This document shows positions 35,394 to 43,675 of a stretch of 64,000 nucleotides of DNA, piece by piece. This stretch comes from Chloracidobacterium sp. (GTDB taxonomy: Bacteria > Acidobacteriota > Blastocatellia > Pyrinomonadales > Pyrinomonadaceae): positions 296,001 through 360,000 of the forward strand of contig JADJJY010000002.1 of the NCBI GenBank assembly GCA_016706275.1. The letters are read 5' to 3'. The notes under the pieces were generated by a model. It had not been told where the DNA came from and ran no database searches. It worked only from the letters and a program-made list of their open reading frames with translations. The position numbers and the translations under genes are program-made. Positions within the stretch are counted from its first letter, which is position 1; the number at the start of each line of letters is the position of its first letter.

Positions 35394-37046
35394 ATGCGTA
35401 AATTGATATTGATCGTAATTGCCCTCTCCTTTTTTGCCACCGCGTCGACCTGCCGCAAACGCAGCTCTGATGTAGTCACGGTTGCCTTGCCTGAGAAATT
35501 CACAGCGTTTGACACGCTTACATCTACGACTTCGGACGCCTCTGCCGAGCGGATCAAGACGTTGATATTTAATTCTCTAGTCAAAAAGAATGAGAATTTT
35601 GAATACGTAGGCGAGCTGGCAAAAGACATCAAGACTTCTGAAGACGGCAAAACGATCACATTTACGCTGCAGGAAAACGTCAAATTTCATAATGGAGCAG
35701 CGTTTACGTCGGCAGACGTTAAATATACGTTTGACGAACTTTTTAAGAGCAATGGTTATAAATCAGGTGCATTTTTTGACACCGTGCCCCTCGATAAGAC
35801 CGAAGCTCCGAAACCTACCGCCCCGGCCGCATCGCCCGCAGCTAATGCAAACTCGAACGCAAACGCCGCCGCAAAACCTGTTGAAGAACCCAAAACCAAA
35901 CGTGTCGCCCACATCACCTCGATAGAGACGCCGGATGCAAAGACTGTCGTTTTCACCGTTACGAGGCCTGCTCTTCGCAACCAGTTACTTTCAAATCTTG
36001 TAGCGATCCCGATCATTCCCCAAGGGACCGCGGCGGAGCAAAAAGACAAGCCTGTTGGCTCCGGGCCGTTCAAATTTACAAGCTTTGATGCGTCGCAAAA
36101 TACGGTCGAATTAGCGGCAAACGCTGAGTATTGGGACGGCGCTCCAAAAGTTGCAAAACTCAGAGTTAAGACAGTCACCGACGCGACTTCCCTACAAGCC
36201 GAACTGCAGTCCGGCGGTGTCGATATCGCTCCAAACCCGTCAAATCTGCCGCCCGATATGCTCAAAACAATGACCACCGGCAATCTAAAGGTAGATCAGT
36301 TTGACGGTTCGAATATCCAATACCTAGTTTTCAACGCCCAGTCTGCACCGCTAAATAATCCAAAGATCCGCCAAGCGATCGGCTATGCCATCGACCGGCA
36401 AAAGATCGTCACTGAATTACTTTCCGGCCAGGCAAAGGTCGCAAGCTCTATCTTGCCGACGCAATCCTGGGCATATGTCGCAGGGACAAACTACAATTAT
36501 GATGCGGCCAAGGCAAAGCAGTTGCTACAAGAGGCCGGGTATAAAAACGAGCCGATCACATTTAAGTACGGAGCGGGCAACGCTGCTGTTAACCAATATT
36601 CGCAGGTCATCCAGAGCGCATTGACCGAAGTCGGCCTTAATGTTCAGATCGAGACGCTTGAGGTCAATACGATCCGTCAGCAGCTCGCACAAGGCCAGTA
36701 TCAGATGTACACGGGCGTTTGGGTCGGCGGTAATCAGGACCCGATATTTTTGCGAGATCTGTTTAGCTCGACCAAGATACCCGGCGGTACGGTTTCGTGT
36801 TGTAACCGCAGCCGTTACGCCAACACAGAGGTCGATAAGCTGGTCGAGGATGCGGTTAATTCGGTCGATAAGGCCGCCGCAACGACGCTCTATGGCAAAA
36901 CGTGGGATCTTGTCAGCTCCGATCTACCGCTCCTGCCGCTTTGGTATCCCGCTAATATCGTCGTGTCGAACAAACGAATCGGAAACGTAAAGATGAGCGG
37001 TAGCGGTGACTGGAGCTTTTTGAAAGACATTACGCTAAGTAATTGA
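35394..37046 (+). CDS. ABC transporter substrate-binding lipoprotein, family 5 (peptide/oligopeptide type)
   Basis: The 550-residue product begins MRKLILIVIALSFFATASTC, a lipoprotein signal with the lipid-anchored Cys at residue 20. The SBP_bac_5 landmarks include FTLQENVKFHNGAAFTSADV, KPVGSGPFKFTSFDASQ, and NNPKIRQAIGYAIDRQKIVT. An insert of about 35 residues rich in Ala, Pro and Asn (PTAPAASPAANANSNANAAA) is a low-complexity linker typical of this genome. No permease or ATPase genes follow. It lies 15 bases after the nagZ-like gene and may supply cell-wall peptides. Confidence 0.92.
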   Translation: MRKLILIVIALSFFATASTCRKRSSDVVTVALPEKFTAFDTLTSTTSDASAERIKTLIFNSLVKKNENFEYVGELAKDIKTSEDGKTITFTLQENVKFHNGAAFTSADVKYTFDELFKSNGYKSGAFFDTVPLDKTEAPKPTAPAASPAANANSNANAAAKPVEEPKTKRVAHITSIETPDAKTVVFTVTRPALRNQLLSNLVAIPIIPQGTAAEQKDKPVGSGPFKFTSFDASQNTVELAANAEYWDGAPKVAKLRVKTVTDATSLQAELQSGGVDIAPNPSNLPPDMLKTMTTGNLKVDQFDGSNIQYLVFNAQSAPLNNPKIRQAIGYAIDRQKIVTELLSGQAKVASSILPTQSWAYVAGTNYNYDAAKAKQLLQEAGYKNEPITFKYGAGNAAVNQYSQVIQSALTEVGLNVQIETLEVNTIRQQLAQGQYQMYTGVWVGGNQDPIFLRDLFSSTKIPGGTVSCCNRSRYANTEVDKLVEDAVNSVDKAAATTLYGKTWDLVSSDLPLLPLWYPANIVVSNKRIGNVKMSGSGDWSFLKDITLSN

Positions 37047-37066
37047 GCAAGTTAGCTGTGGCTAAC

Positions 37067-37094
37067 TTGACAACTGCGTCTCAGACGCTAAAAT
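37067..37094 (+). promoter_or_regulatory. Sigma-70 promoter of tRNA-Gly
   Basis: TTGACA (37067-37072) and TAAAAT (37089-37094) are separated by 16 bases, with the tRNA starting 14 bases after the -10 box. A small hairpin GTTAGC-tgtg-GCTAAC (37051-37066) immediately precedes it. Confidence 0.55.
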
Positions 37095-37107
37095 TATCAT
37101 TTGCCAT

Positions 37108-37182
37108 GCGGGAGTAGCTCAGTGGTAGAGCGCGACCTTGCCAAGGTCGAAGTCGCGAGTTCGACCCTCGTCTCCCGCTCCA
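37108..37182 (+). tRNA. tRNA-Gly (GCC)
   Basis: The acceptor stem GCGGGAG pairs with CTCCCGC (37172-37178), followed by T and an encoded CCA (37180-37182). D arm GTAGCTCAGTGGTAGAGC, anticodon arm GACCTTGCCAAGGTC with anticodon GCC, and T arm GCGAGTTCGACCCTCGT are all canonical. Confidence 0.97.
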
Positions 37183-37188
37183 AATCGG

Positions 37189-37268
37189 AAGTAGGCAGTT
37201 GCAGTCGGCACAAGGCAGTCAAATCACTTTGCTGCCAACTGCCCCTGCTAACTGCCTACTTTTATTTT
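37189..37268 (+). terminator. Long hairpin between the two tRNA genes, possible terminator
   Basis: AAGTAGGCAGTT (37189-37200) and AACTGCCTACTT (37250-37261) are perfect 12-base complements, followed by TTATTTTA. The interior has further GGCAG/CTGCC pairs. The long loop and repetitive wording suggest a dispersed repeat doubling as a terminator. The segment 9034-9068 uses similar words. Confidence 0.55.
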
Positions 37269-37270
37269 AC

Positions 37271-37345
<75 letters not shown>

Positions 37346-37362
37346 ATTTCACGATAGTCTCA

Positions 37363-37388
37363 AGCGGCCAGATACGGCCGCTTTTTTT
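37363..37388 (+). terminator. Rho-independent terminator after tRNA-Cys
   Basis: AGCGGCC-agatac-GGCCGCT followed by six further Ts, 17 bases after the tRNA-Cys CCA end. Confidence 0.88.
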
Positions 37389-37441
37389 GCGCGACGCGAT
37401 CGTTTTCGCTGGCATCTGAATTGTGCTAATGTGATGTTTTA

Positions 37442-38125
37442 ATGGCTGTTCAACCAACCCAAACAAATTGTATTTCCTTTGCAGCAATGCGGCTGTTGGC
37501 TGTGCTTGCTTTCAGCTTTTTCATATCGTTGCCGGCATTGGCTCAGCAACCCATTATCGTCCAGCCCGGAGCTCCTGGTCAGGCGACCAAGGTTTTGCCT
37601 TCGACGACGCGAGCTGTGTTGCCGCCGCTTTCGACCAAGGATGTCGAATTTATGCAGGGGATGATAATGCATCATGCCCAAGCGGTCGAGATGACGGCGC
37701 TTATCGAAGCCCGCACCGAAAATAAGGAACTTCGGCTTTTAGGTTCGCGTATAAGCCAATCACAGTCGGACGAGATGAATTTTATGAAACGGTGGCTCGA
37801 AAACCGAAGCGAGTCTACTGAAATGGAGATGGAAATGGACGACATGGAGGGCATGGATCACGGCAGCCATAGTCATCTGATGCCGGGCATGCTTTCGGGA
37901 AAGCAGATGGCGGCGCTCCGGCGAGCCAGAGGTGCTGAGTTTGACAAGCTGTTTCTCGAGGGCATGATCCAGCATCATAAGGGTGCACTCGTCATGGTAA
38001 AAGAGATGTTTGACACCGCCGGATCTGGTCAGGATGCCGAGCTTTTTAACTTTGCGACGGATGTCGATAGCGGCCAGCGGGCCGAGATAAAGATAATGCA
38101 GACAATGTTGGGTAAAAACAATTAG
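37442..38125 (+). CDS. Secreted DUF305 protein with Met/His-rich insert
   Basis: The 227-residue product holds two DUF305-type H-H repeats: EFMQGMIMHHAQAVEMTALI (about 60-79) and KLFLEGMIQHHKGALVMVKE (about 170-189). A Met/Asp/His-rich insert between them (MEMEMDDMEGMDHGSHSHLM) looks metal-binding, copper by analogy. A signal peptide starts at the internal ATG 37487 (MRLLAVLAFSFFISLPALAQ), which may be the true start; neither start has a clear ribosome site. The LVIVD gene follows after eight bases, so both are probably co-exported partners. Confidence 0.85.
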   Translation: MAVQPTQTNCISFAAMRLLAVLAFSFFISLPALAQQPIIVQPGAPGQATKVLPSTTRAVLPPLSTKDVEFMQGMIMHHAQAVEMTALIEARTENKELRLLGSRISQSQSDEMNFMKRWLENRSESTEMEMEMDDMEGMDHGSHSHLMPGMLSGKQMAALRRARGAEFDKLFLEGMIQHHKGALVMVKEMFDTAGSGQDAELFNFATDVDSGQRAEIKIMQTMLGKNN

Positions 38126-38133
38126 GAGAAAAG

Positions 38134-40047
38134 ATGAACCGAGGATACATTTTCCGCTTACTAGCAACTTCCCTATTTCTATGTGCTTGTTTTGGTGCGG
38201 GCACGCTTGCACAAGATGCAATTGAAAAGGCGCCGCCGCTACCGGCCGGGATGACCGGAGCTGACGTTAATGACCCGCGATACAAATTGACGCCGGGGTT
38301 GTGGGATGCGGGCGAAGCAGCATTTGGTATGAAGCATCTGATGTTGCTTAAAAAGCCGGACGCTTTTCAGCTCGGTGTTGATTCAAACAGTCCTCAGGTC
38401 GCAACAGCCCTTAAATCTTTGGGCGTACCCGCAGGAGCTCAAATTCCCCCCACGATCAAAATGGCGTACGCCGGCTTGGCATTTGCCAATTCTGACCTAG
38501 CTTTTCAGGGCAATCATCTCTTTCTAGGTAATTTTTACGGGATGAACATTTTTGACATCGCAGACCCCGCGAATCCAAAATTGCTGACGTCGATGCTCTG
38601 TCCTGGAGGTCAAGGCGACGTGTCTGTCTATAAGAATCTGATGTTTATGTCTGTGGAAATGCAGAACGGAAGGCTCGACTGCAGTACCGATGGCTTTCCT
38701 CCAAATCCTCCGCCCGCTGCCGGACAGAATCCCGGACCGCCAGCCGCTCAAAAAGACCGTTTTCGCGGCGTCAGGATATTTGATATTTCGGACATCAAGA
38801 ACCCAAAACAGGTCGGAGCGGTACAGACGTGCCGCGGTTCGCACACGCACACCTTGGTAAACGACCCGAACGATAAGGAAAATGTTTACATCTACGTCTC
38901 GGGCACCTCGTTTGTCCGGCCAAATGACGAACTTGCCGGTTGCTCAGACGGTACTCCGGAAAAAAATCCCGATACTGCCAAGTTTCGCATTGAGGTGATC
39001 AAAGTCCCGGTTGCGGCTCCACAAAACGCAAAGATCGTGTCGAGTCCGCGTATCTTCATGGATCCAAGAACAGGTGTGGTTAACGGCCTAAACAATGGTG
39101 GTTCGCACGATGGTGATGGCACCGGCAAACCCGCCGACACCGACCAATGTCACGACATTACCGTGTACTCGGCGATCGGTCTGGCAGCCGGAGCGTGTTC
39201 CGGCAACGGAATTATTCTGGACATCAAAGATCCGGCGAATCCAAAGCGCGTTGACGCCGTTAATGACAAAAATTATTCATACTGGCACTCTGCGGCGTTT
39301 TCAAACGACGGTAAAAAGGTGGTGTTTACCGACGAGTGGGGCGGTGGAATGGGAGCCCGCTGCAGGCCGACCGATCCAAATGTCTGGGGAGCAAATGCGA
39401 TCTTTAACCTAAATAATAACAAGCTGAGTTTTGCGAGTTATTACAAGATGCCGTCGGCTCAGGGCGAAAGTGAAAACTGCGTAGCCCACAACGGCTCGCT
39501 AATTCCGGTTCCCGGCCGCGATATTAAGGTCCAGGCTTGGTATCAAGGCGGCATTTCGATCATGGATTTTACTGACCCGTCGAAACCGATGGAGATCGCC
39601 TATTTTGACCGCGGGCCTATCGACCCAAAGATGGTTATCCTCGGCGGATCGTGGTCGGCATACTGGTACAACGGCAACATCTACTCGTCCGAGATCGCCC
39701 GTGGGCTCGACGTTTTTGAACTGACGCCGACCAAGAACCTATCGCAAAATGAGATAGACGCTGCCAAATCAGTTCGTGTGGCTGAGCTAAATGTGCAGAA
39801 TCAGCAAAAGATCGAGTGGTCAAACAAAATACTCATCGCCAAGGCGTATGTGGATCAGCTAGAACGTGTTTCTGCTTTGTCGGCTGCTGAGAGCACCAAT
39901 ATTCGTGCAGCGTTGGACAAGCCAGTTCGAAGTAAGCTTGCTGGTTTCGCCGCCTCGGTTCAAAAGCAGTCGCGTCTAATGAGAAATGACCCGTACATGG
40001 CGAAAATGCAGGCTTTGGCTGCGATCTTAAAACAGCCGGGGATTTGA
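38134..40047 (+). CDS. Secreted LVIVD-repeat protein
   Basis: The 637-residue product begins MNRGYIFRLLATSLFLCACF with a signal peptide ending near TLAQ. It contains beta-propeller-like repeats of the LVIVD type: GNHLFLGNFYGMNIFDIADP, FRGVRIFDISDIKNPKQVGA, GISIMDFTDPSKPMEIAYFD. A Pro/Gly-rich loop (FPPNPPPAAGQNPGPPAAQK) interrupts blade 2. The C-terminal 100 residues are helical. Histidines in GSHTHTL and GGSHDGDG could bind metal. GGAGA (38125-38129 area) precedes the start. Function of the family is unknown. It is coupled to the DUF305 gene. Confidence 0.83.
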   Translation: MNRGYIFRLLATSLFLCACFGAGTLAQDAIEKAPPLPAGMTGADVNDPRYKLTPGLWDAGEAAFGMKHLMLLKKPDAFQLGVDSNSPQVATALKSLGVPAGAQIPPTIKMAYAGLAFANSDLAFQGNHLFLGNFYGMNIFDIADPANPKLLTSMLCPGGQGDVSVYKNLMFMSVEMQNGRLDCSTDGFPPNPPPAAGQNPGPPAAQKDRFRGVRIFDISDIKNPKQVGAVQTCRGSHTHTLVNDPNDKENVYIYVSGTSFVRPNDELAGCSDGTPEKNPDTAKFRIEVIKVPVAAPQNAKIVSSPRIFMDPRTGVVNGLNNGGSHDGDGTGKPADTDQCHDITVYSAIGLAAGACSGNGIILDIKDPANPKRVDAVNDKNYSYWHSAAFSNDGKKVVFTDEWGGGMGARCRPTDPNVWGANAIFNLNNNKLSFASYYKMPSAQGESENCVAHNGSLIPVPGRDIKVQAWYQGGISIMDFTDPSKPMEIAYFDRGPIDPKMVILGGSWSAYWYNGNIYSSEIARGLDVFELTPTKNLSQNEIDAAKSVRVAELNVQNQQKIEWSNKILIAKAYVDQLERVSALSAAESTNIRAALDKPVRSKLAGFAASVQKQSRLMRNDPYMAKMQALAAILKQPGI

Positions 40048-40072
40048 TCTCTGGTTTGTGATAAAAAGAAAT

Positions 40073-40099
40073 GGGCGGTTATTGATGGCCGCCCTTTTC
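40073..40099 (+). terminator. Rho-independent terminator after the LVIVD gene
   Basis: GGGCGG-ttattgatgg-CCGCCC followed by TTTTCT, about 25 bases after the stop. Confidence 0.82.
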
Positions 40100-40119
40100 T
40101 ATTGTTAATTGCGTTGAAT

Positions 40120-40614
40120 TTACTTTTTCTTGCCCAGCGATTTGGCTGATTTAACGGAGGTTATTCGGCCGCTGTCGGAAAGATCTGCTTCGAGCCCCGG
40201 GACTTTGCATCTGACGGAACCGTCAATCGTTCCCTTTACTTCGCACTGCTGTTTGTCCTTACAAGCCGCCAGGATTGCCTTGCCCGCGTCGGAATCGTTT
40301 GCAAAGCAATACGCGGCGTAATCGCCCGACTCTTCACCAACATAGAGAATGACCGATTCGGTCTTGCCGACCTGCAGTTCTCCATCGACCTCGCCTTCGT
40401 CACCTTTTGCCTGAAGTTTCGGAGCAGCATTAGCATTAACGTTATTCGCAGCTGTCGGTGCAGGCGTTGCACTCGGAGTTGGCGTTGCGGCATTGGTCTT
40501 TGCCGCGTTTGTGTTCGCGTTCGTATTATTCACGGCTGTATTCGCAGCACCGCCACAAGCGGTGAAGATCGAAGCGAAAGAAACAACGGAAACTAAGATC
40601 ATCAATTTTTTCAT
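40120..40614 (-). CDS. Lipoprotein of unknown function with low-complexity linker
   Basis: The 164-residue product begins MKKLMILVSVVSFASIFTAC, a lipoprotein signal with Cys at residue 20. A linker of about 45 residues of Asn, Ala, Thr and Pro follows (NNTNANTNAAKTNAATPTPS). The globular part (about 75-150) has four cysteines, in AYCFAND, LAACKDK, QCEVKG and VRCKVPG, so two disulfides are likely. No family is recognised. It is a single-gene unit convergent with the LVIVD gene. Confidence 0.72.
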   Translation of the reverse strand: MKKLMILVSVVSFASIFTACGGAANTAVNNTNANTNAAKTNAATPTPSATPAPTAANNVNANAAPKLQAKGDEGEVDGELQVGKTESVILYVGEESGDYAAYCFANDSDAGKAILAACKDKQQCEVKGTIDGSVRCKVPGLEADLSDSGRITSVKSAKSLGKKK

Positions 40615-40665
40615 AGTGGTTTGAAGGGTTTTCTAATCTCTAAATTTCGAACGTTAATAGGATAC

Positions 40666-41718
40666 CTACCTGAGCGATGCATTCAACTTTGCTAGAGCAT
40701 CAGAACCTGGCGTAAGCAACGACTGAGGTAGCGAATTTAACGCTATGTCGCTGGTGTTGATCAGCTCATGTAAATCCTGTGACGATTCGTCGATGTACAA
40801 TAGGCCGGTAAGTATCTCGCTTTTGTCCTTGGCATTTTGGACTGCGTTCATTGCCGACCGGCGGTTTGTCGGATCCCAATCTTTTTGTAGTTTGTGAAGG
40901 CGTATCTCGCTTCCGTCATGCATTGTGATGTCGGAAACGTCGCCGGCCTCGTAGTTGGCCGTGATCTCACGCATCATCGGTACAAAATCCATCGTTCCGG
41001 TAATCTCGACGTGTTCGCGGACATAATCGTATGATTTGGTCGAACCGGCGTTATTGTTGAAGGTAACGCATGGCGAGATGACGTTGAGGAAAGCAAAGCC
41101 CTTGTGCGACATCGCGGCTTTCATTAGTGGAATTAATTGATCTTTGTCGCCGGAGAAACTCTGCCCGACGAAGGTTGCTCCAAGTTCGATAGCGAGGCTC
41201 GCGAGGTCTATCGCTTCAAACAAATTAACGCTTCCCGCTTTGCTTTTTGAACCGGCGTCGGCGGTAGCACTGTCCTGGCCTTTGGTCAGGCCGTAGCAGC
41301 CATTGTTCATCACGAGATAGACCATGTTCAAGTTTCGCCTGACGACGTGGACGAACTGCCCCATGCCGATGGAAGCCGTGTCGCCGTCGCCCGAGACGCC
41401 GAAATAGATCAAGTCGCGGTTCGCGAGATTGGCACCAGTCGCAACGCTCGGCATTCGGCCGTGTACCGAATTAAAGCCGTGCGAATTGCTTAGGAAATAA
41501 GCAGGAGATTTCGACGAACAACCAATACCCGAGAGCTTTGCCACCTTGTGCGGCTCGATATTCATCTGCCAACACGCCTCGACGATCGCCGCGTTGATCG
41601 AATCATGCCCGCACCCCGCACAAAGCGTCGATAGCGAGCCCTCATAATAATCCACCGTGTAACCAAGGTCGTTCTTCGGTAATGCCGGATGTCGAAATGT
41701 TGATCTTACGTAAGTCAT
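40666..41718 (-). CDS. korB: 2-oxoacid:ferredoxin oxidoreductase subunit beta
   Basis: KorB binds thiamine diphosphate and a 4Fe-4S cluster in oxidising 2-oxoglutarate or a similar acid to acyl-CoA while reducing ferredoxin. The 350-residue product has the cluster/TPP start STLCAGCGHDSINAAIVEAC, AKLSGIGCSSKSPAYF, and the TPP motif FGVSGDGDTASIGMGQFVHV with NNGCYGLTKGQDS. The ATG overlaps the korA stop by four bases. Substrate preference cannot be read from the sequence. Confidence 0.94.
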   Translation of the reverse strand: MTYVRSTFRHPALPKNDLGYTVDYYEGSLSTLCAGCGHDSINAAIVEACWQMNIEPHKVAKLSGIGCSSKSPAYFLSNSHGFNSVHGRMPSVATGANLANRDLIYFGVSGDGDTASIGMGQFVHVVRRNLNMVYLVMNNGCYGLTKGQDSATADAGSKSKAGSVNLFEAIDLASLAIELGATFVGQSFSGDKDQLIPLMKAAMSHKGFAFLNVISPCVTFNNNAGSTKSYDYVREHVEITGTMDFVPMMREITANYEAGDVSDITMHDGSEIRLHKLQKDWDPTNRRSAMNAVQNAKDKSEILTGLLYIDESSQDLHELINTSDIALNSLPQSLLTPGSDALAKLNASLR

Positions 41719-43672
41719 TTTGTGATTGCTGCTTTGATCTGTCTAAAAATATTATCCGCCGTGATGGGCATTCCGTCGTAGTTTAGGACGGAGATGAGTT
41801 TTGAGGCATCGGTGCCGAGCTCGATCATCATCAGGCTTTTGAACTGTGCGTCGCGATTTTGTTCGATGACGAAGATGCGTTCGTGGGCATCGACGAAATC
41901 GCGGAATGATGTGCCGAAAGGAAACGCACGAGCCCGCATGGCGTCGAGATGGATGCCGTCAGCTTCGAGAAATTCGAGGGCTTCTTCGGCAGCGTAGGTC
42001 GACGTACCGAAATAGATGACCCGTCCGTCGAGCCCTTACTTAAATGCGGGCTACTGACATGGATCTCCGGTTGCGGCACCAATTCCTTGGCCGTGTCCCA
42101 CTTCTTCGCCAATCTATCAACGTTTCTCTGATAGGCGGCGCCGTCTTCGGTATAAACGGCGTATTCGTCGCGCGATGAACCGCGTGTGACGAACGCACCG
42201 TGCGTAGCGTGCGTACCCGGAATCGTTCGGTACGGAATGCCGTCGTCATCGACGTCGAGATATCGTCCGTATTTGCCTTTGAACTGCTCAAGCGGCTGGC
42301 TCGGGGAGTGGTCGCTATTTGCTTGCCCGTCGAGTTCTGCCATGACAACCGACATCTCATCCTTAGCTGAGCCGTTCGTCCGTAACGAGATCTTACTAAC
42401 AGCCGTCATCAAGGTTTCGGTGCCGATGCGGTCGAGTTCTTCGCTCGTTAGGTATTTGCCGCGGTCGTATTCGCGTTTGTCGTCCCACACGAGCGGCTCG
42501 GTGACATGGTCGTTCATTCCGAGGTCGAGGTCGGTCATTACGATAACCGGCGTTTGCAGGCGTTCCGTCAGATCGAAGGCGTCGACGGTCATCTCGAAAC
42601 ACTCCTTGGGCGAAGCCGGAAACAGCAGCGGATGCTTCGTATCTCCGTGCGAAGCGTACGCCGCGAGCAATATATCTGACTGCTGCGTCCGCGTTGGCAT
42701 CCCGGTCGAAGGCCCTGTTCGCTGAACATCGATAAGAACCGTCGGAACTTCGGCGAAGTAGCCCAAACCTAAGAACTCGTTCATCAAACTAACGCCCGGG
42801 CCGCTGGTGGCGGTGAACGAGCGTGCTCCGTTCCACGAGGCACCCATGACCATGCCGATCGCGGCGAGTTCGTCCTCGGCCTGTACGATCGCGTAATTGT
42901 TCTTGCCCGTTTCTGCGTCGACTCGATACTTCGCGGCGTACTTCGCAAACGCATCGACGACCGATGTCGAAGGCGTGATCGGATACCAAGCCGCAACGGT
43001 CGCTCCGGCATAGACTGCGCCGAGCCCGCATGCGGAGTTGCCGCCGAACAATATCTTATCGCCAAGCAGATCGCGGCGTTCGACGCGGATGTCCAAAGGA
43101 CAATCAAAGTTCTCTTTGCAGTAATCGACGCCGATGTTCAATGCTTTGATGTTCGGTTCGATGAGTTTCTCTTTCCCCTTGAACTGCTCGGCGAGTTGTC
43201 CCTCAAGCACAGAGAACTCGATCCCCAACAACGCCGACAATGCACCTATATATATTATGTTCTTGAACAACTGTCGCTGCCGTGCGTCCGAAAACTCCGC
43301 ATTGCACAGTGCCATCAGCGGAATGCCGATGTGCGTGATGTCCTTGCGGTCATAACCCGGCGGCAAAGGCTTTGACGAGTCATAAAGAAAGTATCCGCCC
43401 GCGTGCACGTCCGCATAATCTTTCTTCATTGACTGCGGATTGACCGCGATCATCAGATCGACGCCCTCGCGTCTGCCTAAATATCCTTTCTCCGAGACAC
43501 GCACCTCGTACCAAGTCGGCAAACCCTGAATATTCGAAGGGAAAATGTTCTTTGGCGTCACCGGCACACCCATCCGAAACACCGCCTTAGTAAACAAAGC
43601 GTTAGCCGAAGCCGACCCAGTCCCATTTACGTTGGCAAATCTAACTACAAAATCGTTTATTTTCTTATTCAT
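41715..43672 (-). CDS. korA: 2-oxoacid:ferredoxin oxidoreductase subunit alpha with fused gamma domain (frameshifted near the 3' end)
   Basis: Residues 1 to about 185 are the gamma domain (DFVVRFANVNGTGSASANAL). The alpha domain follows, with LGAVYAGATVAAWYPITPST and SGPGVSLMNEFLGLGYFAEV. The initial frame ends at 41831 with an out-of-frame tail after PHLSKG. The next frame gives LDGRVIYFGTSTYAAEEALE through QIKAAITK to 41715, normal for the family. Adding one G to the GGG run (plus-strand CCC at 42033-42035) restores a single protein of about 650 residues. The gene follows the GltD-like gene after three bases and overlaps korB. Confidence 0.9.
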
Positions 43673-43675
43673 GGT

